This document shows, one piece after another, positions 33,226-45,499 of a DNA stretch of 64,000 nt. The stretch comes from Tubiluchus corallicola. Taxonomy: Eukaryota; Priapulida; Priapulimorpha; Priapulimorphida; Tubiluchidae. Location of the stretch: the NCBI GenBank assembly GCA_030141605.1, contig JAQGDQ010000682.1, positions 1 to 64,000 of the forward strand, in the 5' to 3' direction. Under the pieces are notes generated by a model. The model searched no databases, was not told where the DNA came from, and saw only the letters and a program-made list of their open reading frames with translations. Positions within the stretch are counted from its first letter, which is position 1. Every line of letters begins with the position of its first letter. Position numbers and translations under genes: made by a program.

Positions 33226-34194
33226 CTATGCCAAATCAGCAAGACGATTCTGACGAGAAAACAATTTTTTCATCTCATTTCTGAAATCTTCTAGTTTTAA
33301 CGCGTAAACAAACACATTTGCTAAAGAGTTGCAATAGGCTGGGATATAAAACCAGTAAAAAGTAAACCTGTTGACTATCCACTGTTCACCCCTTGTGAAC
33401 CAAACGATGTTAGTGACAATAGTTGGGCTATAACAAACGTAGAAAGTCATAATAGCGAAGCCAAGAGCTTTGACGGGTTTTAATTTACCTTGAATGTTGC
33501 CGTATGAGACAATGGATGAGTCTCTTTGCGAAAAACGAACGTCTTGAGTTCTTTGTAACTGCTTCAAAGCAATAATCAGAATAATGCCGTACAAACAAAG
33601 CAAAGCCATGAAGAAAAGTGGGTATGCAATAATCGATACATAGTACACTCTATTTACAACCAAACTATTAGGCATTGGAATACACTTATACAGCATTTCA
33701 GCAGTGGAAATATAAGATGAGGCATATCCAATCACTGACATGCATTGAAACAGCCACAAAGCAGCTAAAGTGAGAAACACGCGTCTCTCGGACAGCAGTT
33801 GATGATATCTGAGTGGATAAACGACACTGATGAATCTTTCTGCAGCAGAAGCCATGTACATAAAAGAGGAACCTCCTACAGCATTGCCACTCAATGACGC
33901 CAACACTCCGCAAAGTACAATATCAACTGATTCAGGATCAACAATGTTGAATATAATTGTCTGCACAATGAGAATTACTCCCACGAATATGTCTGCAGTG
34001 GATAAATTGCATAACATGTAATACAGAGGTGTGTGCAACGTATAGGATTTTATAACAGTTAGGATGACAATGCCATTTGTAATAATAATTACAACTCCTA
34101 ATGCCAGCAGGAAAATATCAACAGCAATTTGAACTTTGTCAATAAAATCGACATTGATAAGCAAAGATGAAGCATTCTCATAAACTAACGCCAT
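33226..34194 (-). CDS. Class A (rhodopsin-like) GPCR, copy 10
   Basis: Single-exon receptor of 322 residues from the ATG at 34194. The frame is open 126 bases further upstream, but without an ATG. N-terminal NAS glycosylation site. TM2 keeps Asp (D68 in NLSTADIFVG). TM3 ends ERF (119-121) rather than ERY, then ISVVYPLRYH. ECL2 Cys is in LYKCIPMP, TM6 reads FYVCYSPT, and TM7 reads NSLANVFVY. It is the most divergent intact member and lies at the edge of the cluster nearest MED12. Helix 8 reads DFRNEMKKLF, with no palmitoylation cysteine. Ligand unknown. Confidence 0.92.
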   Translation of the reverse strand: MALVYENASSLLINVDFIDKVQIAVDIFLLALGVVIIITNGIVILTVIKSYTLHTPLYYMLCNLSTADIFVGVILIVQTIIFNIVDPESVDIVLCGVLASLSGNAVGGSSFMYMASAAERFISVVYPLRYHQLLSERRVFLTLAALWLFQCMSVIGYASSYISTAEMLYKCIPMPNSLVVNRVYYVSIIAYPLFFMALLCLYGIILIIALKQLQRTQDVRFSQRDSSIVSYGNIQGKLKPVKALGFAIMTFYVCYSPTIVTNIVWFTRGEQWIVNRFTFYWFYIPAYCNSLANVFVYALKLEDFRNEMKKLFSRQNRLADLA

Positions 34195-34320
34195 TGCGAA
34201 ATTAACAGCAAATGGAAAAATAATGCTAAATTTGCTGCAATGACAATTTGTATTGTATTTACTTTCCAAGATTTGCACATATAACACTGCGTCGCTCAAA
34301 CAAAAGATCACTTTGCGCAA

Positions 34321-35327
34321 ACCTCGTAGATAATGGCAGTAAAATATTTCAAAAAACCGCTTAGTAAACCATATTTGGGTATATTTGTTGTCATGGTTTC
34401 AACGGTGGAATGAGTTGATTGTCACAAACATAATACCATACCAAACGTTGTCATGGTAATTTGGCAGGCGTGCAAAGAAGCCATTTTAGTTCCTTATGCA
34501 ATTAGAGTTATATGAAATGTATCTTGCATATTAGGAAAGTTTGCAATGGCCTAAGATCAGTCATATTTAATTGAGAAAGGTGTTACAGTGATCAGAAATG
34601 TGACCTACTTATTTAAATATGATCCCTGTTTAGCGACGTTTCGTTTTAACGACACTGACGTATTGTTTCCTTTTAATGACGATTTTTTTGTTTTGCTGGA
34701 AACTTATTTTTATTTTATCAACAACTTTTTTACCTAATTTGATGCATTAAAACAGCACATATTGTGTTATTCTGTTCTAAAAATGCACTAGTAACATAAA
34801 CAGTGCAATTATTATACAAGTACAGTGCACGTTTTTGCTTCCTGACTGACCACAAAATGCTAGTCGTTTGGCGTTTGTATCAAGCGAGACCTGGCAGCAA
34901 ACTGCATGCAAGGGATTTTGTCTGCAACCTGTTGCTATAGTAACCAGACTAGATACAATTCCCAAGGTCGCCCAGCGCTTGGCTCTGACTCTGCTACAGT
35001 GTTTATTGTTTAAGCAGGGACTTAATGTACTTTGCTTCATCTTAAGATTGGCAATATATCGCAATACACATCGCAACATCAAAAAATATTGCAATATATT
35101 GCAGGGCCAGTTCTCACTCCTGACTTTTCAAGCTAATTTTTTAGCCAAATTTATGTTACATTAGTTACGATATACTGAAAGCAGGCCAGGGTACAGCCCT
35201 ACGGATGAATTTCGCCACTTGATATTTTTTTTGCCATTCTGGCTGAACGCTAGCTTTTGACGAAAAACCGTATAAGCCAAGCGGCCATAAATCCGATTTT
35301 CAAACAAAATCAATAATTATTTCAAAC
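34321..35327. other. DNA between receptor copy 10 and MED12 exon 6
   Basis: I looked on the minus strand for the next MED12 exon and for a polyadenylation context and found neither. Short repeats of AATATATTGCAATAT-type lie near 35050-35100. It is probably MED12 intron and the promoter flank of receptor copy 10. Confidence 0.5.
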
Positions 35328-38300
35328 CTGGAATGCTAATGGCAGTAGAAATCGCAGCATGTTGTCATCAGTGTCTAGCAAGTCCAAGATCCATTGCAAA
35401 AAATCCTGCCTTTCTATCAGACCTTCCTGTAATCAGAACAACAGATTATTGAATTATAGAAAATGACAGAGTAATACAAAGTTTAGCCATTATAATCACG
35501 GTATTGCAGTAAATAAGCAAAAGTCTAACAGTAAACACAGAACATAATAAAGCTGAACTGGGTGTTGTTGCGAACTTGAAAATGGCACAGTGCTCTTCCG
35601 CATCATGTCACGAACTTGTAAAAGTTCTACCTATCTTTTGTTTGCTCTTAAAGTCTGGGTGTTTTAAAGCTATTAGACCGAAGGTTTTTTTGTATCTAAA
35701 GGAAATTCACGAAAAGCATATTATTAGTATTTTGTTGATCTTCACTGTAGTTCCTAGTTTGAGATAAATAAAAGCAAAGAACGATTGATTAAAACATCAT
35801 GATGCAATTACTTATTTACAACAATTGTACAACGTTAAACAACATGTTGAAATACAATTGTTGGGCACCGATTAGGACAAAGTAGGACAATTGGCATACA
35901 TTTTGGCTAGGCCAAGTAGGACGCATCGTACATGGGCTAGCCCATAGGCATATCTAGAAAAGCTTAACTGCCAACTTTTGGACGATTTTGTTATGCAAGC
36001 ACACACATAGATAGTTTTTTTACCTCATTCATATATCTGGTCAACCTGTGGCAATACTGCCAAAGTTTCATCGCTTGATCAACGTCAGGCATGACGGACG
36101 AGACGGTGCTGACTAGGCTCGATGTCTGAGGCTGGTTATTGTAAAATTCTTGTATCTTATTCAGTTGTTCTGTCATGAATTTAATAAGCGACTGCGTCCA
36201 TTCTGGAAAATACAAACTAGTTAAAACTGGAATATCAAAATAAAAAATTAGCAACAGTAAAAAAACGCTAAATAACTGTGATAAAACTCCCTACCCTGGG
36301 AAGGATCAGTGGCCTGTTTCTTCTTAATTTTAGCTTCATTTAAAGCCACATTGTAGGCAGATGTCATCTTGATAAACCAAGTAGCACGAAGCATAGGAAC
36401 TTGGTATTCATAGAGATTGGCAAACATTTCTGACTTCTTGTTAAGTATCGGTACCTAAAACGTGCAAAAATGCCATTATTGAAAAACAAGATCCAATTCG
36501 TTTTTAATGAATACAGTCGACCCTCGTTAAACCGGACCCCGTTAGCCTGGATATCGGATGAGACGGACGTCATCCGTGGCAAAGGAAACTGACCGATTTC
36601 CGTCCGAGCCGGAGCGCTAAACACAACACGGCCTACCAACTGAACAATAATTTCTTTATCCTCACAGGTTAACTATTTTAAGTAATACACAGTATAGTAT
36701 ATAGTGCACAGTATATAGTGCAATGTATATAGGCCTTATTAAGGTGATTATTCCTGTATAATACAGACCATATATAGGCATATCGGATAAATTGGACAAT
36801 TGGCTAAACCGGACACCCCCCCCCCAATTAGTCCGGTTTAACGAGGGTTGACTGTACTAGGTAATAACGTCATTGAAGTTGGAGAGTAGTTTTTCCAACT
36901 TGTGACTGAGTCAACTTGTGACTTTTTTCCAACGCTGAGTCACGCATCTTGTCCACATTAGCTCATTCAGGACCGTAAGCATTTGTCGCATTCTGCAAGG
37001 GTTCATGAAAAACTGCTCTCACTAAGTAGTGATTACGTTATATTTGATCATTTTTGTAGGTTTCTAATCCTCGCACAATGAACTTTCGTGCAAAACTATA
37101 TTTTAAAAGCATTTGCTTACCTCAGACAAATTAAAAATTAATTTTTGACGTATAAACTGAAAAAAAGCTTTCAGTAACTGCAGTGTTTGCATTGTAACAA
37201 AGTGCAGTATCACTTGTGTGAAATCAGCTAATACAGAAAATTTCAACTATCCAGACACAGCACACTGATACACTTTGACCTCAAGTCTACTCTATTTTCA
37301 AGGAGCAATTCCTGTTAAAAAATGAAACGACTTTAATTTGTCCTTGGATTGTCCGTTGGTTTTTCCTGGAATAGCAGCGGAACACTGCACAGCTAGGGTT
37401 GTAGCAAACAGGAGATCAATAAAATAGTGTGTACGATCACGCAAGTGAGCACCAGACTAAGTTACTCCATAAGCTAAGTTAGAGTGCCTAAAAATAGTGT
37501 TTTTCTCTGTTTTATTCAATTAAAACAATTGTAAATGTTTAAATAAATAGCATGATTGGATAGACGAGATTCTCCTGAATACAACAGTACCTAATTTGTA
37601 ATCATTTAGTTGCGATTCTCTTGAATACAACACTACCTAATTTTTAATCATTTAGTTATGTCTGTGCTCATACAGTAGCAGAAAAGTCATAGGTCTTATA
37701 AGATCTATTTTGAGTGATACGGTCCTGAAAGAGTTAGAAACATTCACTAGGAAATAATGAACCTCTAATAAAATTCATTCTGATTGGTTGAACCATTACC
37801 AATCGTCTTGCAAACCTCATTTCTTGCTTCTGAAATTGCAGTACCCTAGTTTTTGGAGAAAAAGCGACCGTGCAAATAATATCTGGTTCAGGTTCAGAAG
37901 CTAAACAATACTTGGAATTCTCAACAACTGTAAAGTAGCATACCTTCTTTGACAACACATTGAGAGATTTGCTACCGGCAAGATCTTTTAACCAATCAAT
38001 AACTTTGTTCCAATTTGCGGTTTTGCTTGTCACCGGCACAAAGTTGTTCTTCGTGTTCACCTGCGGCCGCTTCTTGCCCGTGTCCGGCAATGTGTTGATC
38101 TCTTGTTTTTTGGTGATCATTTGCATCATTTGACTATAGACGGTGCTGAATTCGCCGGGGTTAAATAAGTCGCGTGCAGATGCATACTGAAAAGCACACA
38201 TGCGTAGAAATACAGTTTATACATAGAAACATGGTTTTTGTAGAATATTTTTTATATTACCGTATTTTTATTATTGTCAAAGACAAAAAAATAAAATATT

Positions 38301-39699
38301 TGGCCACAGTGACCACTGATAAAGAGGCCCGAGGAAGAAGAAATGGTATACAGGTGGAGTAGCTATTGCAGATGAAACATAGAAATAGGTTAATATACAA
38401 TGAAATACATACATTAGTACAATGCAACGTACTAATAAGCAAAAACATAAAATGTACCACACTAATGAGCAAATCGACGAGTATTTTTTATATATGTTTG
38501 AATAATATCAGATATAACTATTTTTGATCATTGTTTAAAAGGGTACTACCATTTAAGAGTACTAATTAGAGATTCAGTATCCAAAACAATAATGTCAAAT
38601 GGAATAATATTATTTAAGTACAAATCTGATGACTTGTGCATGAATTGCTCTCTACTTACAGCATATAAACGGCATTCGAACAAATAATGGGTAACAGATT
38701 CAACATAATAACCACAAAAACATTTTTACCACTAGAATCTTTACAACCATGCGTGTTTAAATGATAATTAAATTGAGAAAAACCGATTCTTAGGTGAATA
38801 TGGTGGATACAGTACGGAATTTTACAATAAATTAAGTATTTGGGTCTGTTTGCGAAACTGATGTAATTCTTTAAATAATGCTTAAAGCTACTGATCGAGG
38901 TTGATAATTGTATATAAGAAGTAAGCTTATTCCAAATGGACACAGCTGAAGGAAAGAAAAAATTGTGGCAGTAATAACAACGAGTACAAAATGAAGATAA
39001 GTTATTACGATTTTTTGTAGCAAGTTTTCGTAGAGTTGTAAACTTTAAGCTATTGTAATAAGGTACTTAAAAATAAAAGCACTAAGCAAAACAGGGCTGA
39101 GTAAGAATAGGATTACAAGAAAAATGTTCCTACCTCTGATTCAGTGAATGGCACTTTATTAGAGAATCCAGACTTAACATGGTCAGTTGTCATGTCATCC
39201 TAAACACAACATTGATATAAAGTGTCGTGTATAAAACTATGAATTATGATGATTTAGTTACAGACATGTCAAAACAGTCAAAAACATCATAATTACATCC
39301 AGTTCAGTTGATGTAAGCAAGATGATTGCTTATAGTAAAATATTCCAGTTACAACTTAAGCTGCAATGCAATAATATCTAAAATTTTACGGGGATAAACA
39401 AACTTTCTTATAACAAACAAAATTTTCTGACAAACAAAGCAGGTAGTATTTTTCTCTCAAAAGCAGTAAGAAATTTTAAATTTGCAGGTATGCAAAATAG
39501 AACTTCTCAACAGAAGCTACTATTAATTTTTCAGTCACTAAAATAATGCAATCAACACAAAAATGTCCCAAAAACAAAAACGTAACGCTGATGTAAAGTA
39601 ATGTATTACCTCTTTCTGGTTAGGACCCTGTGGATAGACATCAGGTGGTCCTAACCTTGGTCGTTTCAACGGCCTCTTTTCCAGGTATGCAGTACTCAT
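35328..39699 (-). CDS. MED12: Mediator subunit MED12, 5' six exons (partial gene)
   Basis: MED12 is the large scaffold of the Mediator kinase module; its N-terminus activates Cyclin C-CDK8 in known animals. Exons on the minus strand: 39699-39610 (ATG, 30 codons), 39199-39134, 38186-37944, 36454-36295, 36202-36024 and 35426-35328. All introns are GT-AG and all phases agree, giving 279 residues. Exon 1 reads [18 protein letters not shown], the hallmark MED12 start. Exon 3 has [19 protein letters not shown] and [12 protein letters not shown], and exon 4 has [11 protein letters not shown] and [16 protein letters not shown]; these are the Med12 domain. Exons 5-6 ([14 protein letters not shown], then [16 protein letters not shown]) continue the alignment. 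The rest of this roughly 2000-residue protein was not found to the left. Introns 2 and 3 hold transposon remnants. I am confident of identity; only the extent is open. Confidence 0.93.
36512..36856. mobile_element. Tigger-like MITE in MED12 intron 3
   Basis: Inverted ends TACAGTCGACCCTCGTTAAA and TACAGTCAACCCTCGTTAAA with TA borders. A C-rich run lies near the right end. It lies 58 bp upstream of MED12 exon 4 in gene orientation. Confidence 0.88.
36961..37733. mobile_element. TIR element family X, copy in MED12 intron 3
   Basis: Ends GCTCATTCAGGACCGTAA and the complement of CTCTTTCAGGACCGTA. It is homologous along most of its length to 45965-46772 (shared run AAAGCTTTCAGTAACTG). About 770 bp, no coding frame. 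Superfamily not assigned. Confidence 0.75.
38540..39065 (-). pseudogene. Non-LTR retrotransposon ORF2 C-terminal remnant in MED12 intron 2
   Basis: Minus-strand frames read [17 protein letters not shown], then [13 protein letters not shown], then [20 protein letters not shown]. After a shift, [14 protein letters not shown] follows. 'S.W.N.LP..i....s...F...L' followed by 'R.g.S.L..HL' and a C..C..H-type end is the standard C-terminus of L2/CR1/Jockey-type LINE ORF2. Frameshifts show it is inactive. Same orientation as MED12. Confidence 0.8.
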
Positions 39700-42600
39700 G
39701 TTTAAAGTGTTAGTGCCTCAGAAAACTATAGTAAAGTGAAACGGTTAAACTTCATAAATGAAAATAATTACAATGAGAATAACTCTTACTATATAATAGC
39801 TTATATTTGCTGAAACTTTGTCAATTGTATTTATGCCGATAATTCATCCAGAGAAACGATATTCTTCTTCAGTTATTTTACAAAATAACATCATGGAAAA
39901 TCAATACAGCAAAAGATTTTGTTACAGGAATTAGCGGTAGGCAGGCACAGAGCCGTTTTATTTTAGAAACACATCAGATGAAGTTTTACATTTCTAGGAG
40001 ATTTCTAAGACTGTTATAGACAATAAACAATTTCACAGTGAGGACATGCAGCAAAATTCCTTGTGCAATTCCTTGTGCGGAATTCTGCTGCCAGCTAAAA
40101 GCTATGCGTCCTCCTTATGTGGAATTCTGCTGCCAGCTAAAAGTTATGCATCCTCCTCGTAAGGAATCTTCTCGCATGATAGAAATACTGCATGTTGCAT
40201 TTTCGTGAGGAATCTCTTCACGGAATTCAGTCTTAAACTGAACTATTAAATTACTGCTTTCTTATTTAACGAAAAACAATTAACACACTTCAGCATAAAG
40301 TTTTAAGATTTAGTTTCTCTATTAACATGGATGGCTATATTCACGAAAAAGAAGAATATGCACGCATATCACATATATTTATTTTATACACATGTATTTT
40401 CAGATTCTGAAGTGGTTAGTAGAAGTTTACTAAAAAACAAACAGGTCTGACATTACATTGACTAACCTTATTAATTGTACTGGCCTACATAGGAATGCAA
40501 GGCATCAATAGGTGGGATATACCACGTTTTTTTTAAAGTTGGGATATACCATGTTTTTTTTAAAGTATAGCAGCACTGAAACGATGATGCGCGTTTTGCT
40601 TGCATGGTTATTTTAATTCAAATACGCATAATAATCTGCATGTTTGCTAACCTTTGTTTGCATAAACAAAAATATTTTAAATCAGTGGAAACTGCACCCT
40701 GTTGCAGGTGTGTTTACCTGGTTTGTTTGATTTTCATTGATTAATTTCATCTCTAAGAAGGAATATTAGAACATTCTCTATCTCATGTTATTTTATTATT
40801 TTAAGATTAGTATTTTTAACAGCAAAAAATATCTTACTACTACTGCTGCTCCTGCTATTACTAGTACAGTAGTACATTCATTTAATGATTAATGAAGCTA
40901 ATTAATATTTCTGTTTGATTGTTGTTCAATCTGGTAGCTTGTGATGAGTGTCAGTCTGTCATTTTCTTCCTGCAATGTGCACATTGTTATCTAGCGCGGA
41001 TTAATAGTAATGAAATTAAAATCTGCAAAGATCCGATCTGCATATTTGCTAATTTTCAATATGGTAAATCCGCAATACGATCTGATCCACAAAAAATCTT
41101 GCAGATCTTAGTCTGCGGGATCGTGGTCTGCTCATTACTGATGTCAACTCCAAGTTCCTACATCCACATTTTTACAAAAACAAGTAAATAACTTCTACAC
41201 CATTATACAGTGCTAGTAATAAATTATGATGGGATCAGTGGTGACAACTATTGACAAGAAAGATGAAACATTATAAGTTATTACAAGGCGGTGAGAACTC
41301 AGCACTTCACACGAATAGGTCCCCCACATACAGAATGAGTAAGCTTCGAAAGGCTCTGTGGTACGCTGGTAGATCAAGTATTTAAAACAGCAACAGTTGT
41401 AAAACAGTAAACGCTAGTTCTTTAAAAAGGTCACCAAACCTGAATCTAGTAGCAGTACTCAGCATCAGGAAGTAACACCAACACACTAGATATTACATCT
41501 ACTCATCTATATTTTCCGTGTATGCGTAGTAATTTGTGAGACTCAGACAATCGGCAATTGGAAAAACTTGCGCGTTACCATTTCCCATTGCAGACAAAAT
41601 AAATTGAAAATGAAAGAACTATGCTAATTGAAAATTTGAAATTACACAGAAAATTTCTAATCTGATATAAGATGCAAAATGTTTGGCATCGGAAATCTTT
41701 AAGAAATCATAAACCCAAACTGCAAAAAATTGCATTAAAACATCTATGAGCACGTCTACATGTGCATCTATGACCCTGGAGTGAGAAAGCGTTCAGTACA
41801 TGAATTTCGGCAAATACAACTCTACATTTAAGGATGATACATCGTGGGCTGCTACGGCTGATAGGAGTGTGTGGGATCAACAGATGAAGCGTGCCAAGTT
41901 TTATAACATAAAAGAATCGAGAAGACGGCTTGACCTTAATTATTGATTTTAGTGTGAAAGCCTTCAGAGTAAGGGATCATTGTCAGACTGAAAATCTCCA
42001 AGACATCTGGTACAGTAGACATAGACATTTTTAACTTATTTCGTCAAAATACACAGTTTGCAGTGTAAAAACAATAATTAGTTACACATGTCCTATGTTC
42101 CTGCCTGCCATAGTAGGCGTTAACAACGGTGAAGTTTAAATCCTTAATTGACAATTATTTTGCAATTATTGACAAATCCGAATCATGATAGTATAACAGT
42201 ATAACAATATGTAAAAATTGAGAAACAATACGAGTATGAAGATGTCAGAAAATGTGTCACAAGCACTTTAAAAGAAAACGTAAGGATTGGCAAGAGGTTA
42301 AAAGTGCAAGTAAGCAAGTGAAGAAAACATTTAAAATAAATAAAAACAATATGTACCTTGGAAATACGAAGTCAGGAAAAAAGTATAATGGTCAAGTAAC
42401 GAGTTATTAAGCAAAACGTTTGCTAGAAATAAATAATAATAACTATACGAAAATCAATAATATAATTTATTGTCATAATTTTGCACTATTTCTTTCTGAA
42501 ATCAGAAGAGCTGATTCCATTGTCTGTGCTCAGTGAATTTCTTGCCATCTAGTTTGATTAACTTGAATCATATCTCTCAAGATTTCAGCACGCGTGTGTC

Positions 42601-44696
42601 TCTAATACTCTTTATTGATTCTGCAAAACTGATGTAGTGAATTTTCTGATCTATGTTAACCATTGTTTCTGTACTTAACAGCAACAACGGCAGTTATAAC
42701 AATAGCAATGGTGACAAAGACACCTTGTCACAGAGAAGTTTTATCATGTGAATTCAGAGCTTTAGAGAGTTTTGTCAGCTCATCATGCAGCTCAAGGAAG
42801 AGTGTCCTATAATTAAACAACATCATCATCATCAACAACAACACACAACAATAACAACATTAAGTAATCAACAACAATTAACAATAGCTGTAATAAAATT
42901 GCTGTGTATGATGTAATAGGAAAACCATATAAAAGTTTGTGAGATCACACCTGCATTAAAGCATGCAGGCATGGGTAGCTTATAATCATGGTTAAAGATA
43001 TTAGATAGCCAGAAAGTGTGAAAACTACCTATAAATTTGAGTGAGTGTCCTGTAGTTTTGCACATTTAATATATAAATGCTAACATGTAAATTTTATTAC
43101 TTCTCCTAGAGCATATTCAATTGAGTGTTTTTTAAATTATGAATGGACTTGAGGATCTGAAATGTTAAGACGTTTTACTGTTAGGGTTAATAGCACAACA
43201 AGAAATCACTCCAGGAAATTAGTGACAAGAAGGTCTAGACTAAATATTAGAAAATGCCGATGGAGACAAGGGGTTATAATTATTAATGAGCTCAAAACAC
43301 TTAATGGAGGAAGCAATGTATTCTCTCAGTGTAAACTCTTTCAAGAGTCGCTTTGGTTTGATGACTTATTAATTCAAGAAGATTGGTGGCGCAACACGAG
43401 CTTGTCCAACCTTACAGCTTTAGTTACCATTACAGTTCCATTAAGATGAGATGGCCCAGTAACTTTACGAAAAAGTTGCCGCCTTATTGATAGGTTATCA
43501 CTATGGATATAATTGCCCACTAGACATGCCAGCGATTTTGTGAAGATTGCTCCTATTAATTTCTCTTGTCGTCACGTGCTTCGTAAGTAATTTATTGTTA
43601 TTGTAATGTTTGTGTCCGTCTATAATATATTATTTAGTTTTAGTGATTTTCATAGTAGGTTATTAAATATTAGAAAGTACAGAAGCAATAGACCAACAAT
43701 AAATTATTTCGTAGTGTTATCTGTGCTGCGGAGAGTATAGTCATAATTTTTCAATACTATTATTATTAAAAGTATTAATTGAATTAAATTCAACGAACTA
43801 TTTGCTTTTTGTTTTACGTAATAAAATACATTTTAATTTACATAATTATTGCTTACCAAATGAAAATAGAGACGGGCGGCGAAAAAACAGAGATCACCTA
43901 AGTAGTCTACATCAGTATAATTTTTTTAATTAATTTTGATGTTATTTTAATGTATTTTTTACTTTTATATTGAATAAGAATATGTACTATAATGTAGTTA
44001 TAGTATTTATCCTGCTGTACTTTGGAATAACGTTTTACTGAAATACATAATTCCACAACTTGGAAGCAAATGAAATCTTAGATAATATTTAAGTTTTTAT
44101 TCAGTAAGCAGAAACAGCAAAGAAAAATTAGTATGTGAGACCTCGAAGTAAAGATGAATATAAACAGAAGAAAATAACAAGATAAGATATAATGGTGGAT
44201 TCTCTAATGAATAAGCTTCCATTTGTATATCCAGAAATAAAACAAAACAAAATAGTAATTACTTTTAAGGAATCAAAATAAAGATGAATTCAACAAAAGA
44301 AATTATGAAGGTAAATCATATAATGATGGAGACTTTAATATCTTCTAATAAGTATCACATATTCCATGCAAGTTAATATAAAAGAAAGATCACATAACTA
44401 AAAACTTGTGTATTTAGTTTCGGTGGATTAGCTTGTCCAGAAAAAGCTTCCAGACTTGGATGAAACGTCACATGTGGGCATAGGTTAGCCAATGATTTGT
44501 TGTGTTCATATCATAGTGTATGTATTGAACAGGAAACAGGATTTCTATAAAGGCAGTTTGGAAATATCAGTGACAGCTTATAGTTAAAATCCATGGGGTG
44601 GTGCTTTAAAAAAATCTTTAGCCTTTGTCTCAATTCTGTATAAAATGAAACAAACATGTAAAAAGAAAATTTAGTCAAAAAGTCGCACTACCTTAC
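39700..44696. other. Intergenic region between divergent MED12 and LAMTOR4
   Basis: It should contain the MED12 promoter just right of 39699. A short direct repeat (period about 50, GGAATTCTGCTGCCAGCTAA) lies at 40078-40180. A possible LINE C-terminal remnant is at 43162-43400 (plus strand). An exon-like segment on the minus strand at 42728-42806 is discussed in the findings. No complete gene recognised. Confidence 0.5.
43162..43400 (+). pseudogene. Possible LINE ORF2 C-terminal remnant
   Basis: An open stretch reads TTRNHSRKLVTRRSRLNIRK, then RQGVIIINELKTL. This resembles the 'Y.TRn...l..PR.....gkrsf...G...WN.LP..l' end of CR1/L2-type ORF2, but with weak matches. It might be an unrelated chance frame. 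Confidence 0.35.
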
Positions 44697-45144
44697 ACAT
44701 GCACAACAGGGTCGGCAGTGTGCAGCTTCTAGTGTGCAGCTTCTTATCTTGGACATGTGCATCTGGCTGCATGCACACAACAGAGTCGGCAGTGTGCGGC
44801 TTCTGATCTTGGACATGTGCACCTGGCTGCATGCACACAACAGAGTCGGCAGTGTGCGGCTTCTGATCTTGGACATGTGCATCTGGCTGCATGCACACAA
44901 CAGAGTCGGCAGTGTGCGGCTTCTGATCTTGGACATGTGCACCTGGCTGCATGCACACAACAGAGTCGGCAGTGTGCGGCTTCTGATCTTGGACATGTGC
45001 ACCTGGCTGCATGCACACAACAGAGTCGGCAGTGTGCGGCTTCTTATCTTGGACATGTGCACCTGGCTGCATGCACACAACAGAGTCGGCAGTGTGCGGC
45101 TTCTTATCTTGGACATGTGCACCTGGCTGCATGCACACAACAGC
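44697..45144. repeat. 60-bp minisatellite open in all six frames
   Basis: About seven and a half units of 60 bp (ATGCACACAACAGAGTCGGC then AGTGTGCGGCTTCTGATCTT). Because 60 is a multiple of three and the unit lacks stops in most frames, long frames appear on both strands. None has homology I recognise. It lies about 350 bp upstream of the LAMTOR4 start. Confidence 0.95.
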
Positions 45145-45499
45145 CAAACACTGTGTCGCTGGAACTGTAAAGCGTACTGTATCACACAAGGGTTTTTCTA
45201 TTGTCATGAACTAGGAGATGGCTACTGACATTAAGCTTAAGAATTATATAATGTACAAGTGTAAAGAAAGAATTAAAGAAGTGAAGACTCATTATATTGA
45301 ATATTAGCGATAATCTCGAGTGAAAATAGAGGGTGCTGCAGTTCCGCAGTGCCTATACATGAGCCACCGCTGATAAATATGTAAGTACAGGTACTGTATT
45401 AGCTTACTATTCACATTTACCATGGAAATAATGTTTGCATAATGCAGGTATTGGCCAGATTGAACTGTATTTCTTTGCATACATGAACATCTGAAGAAG

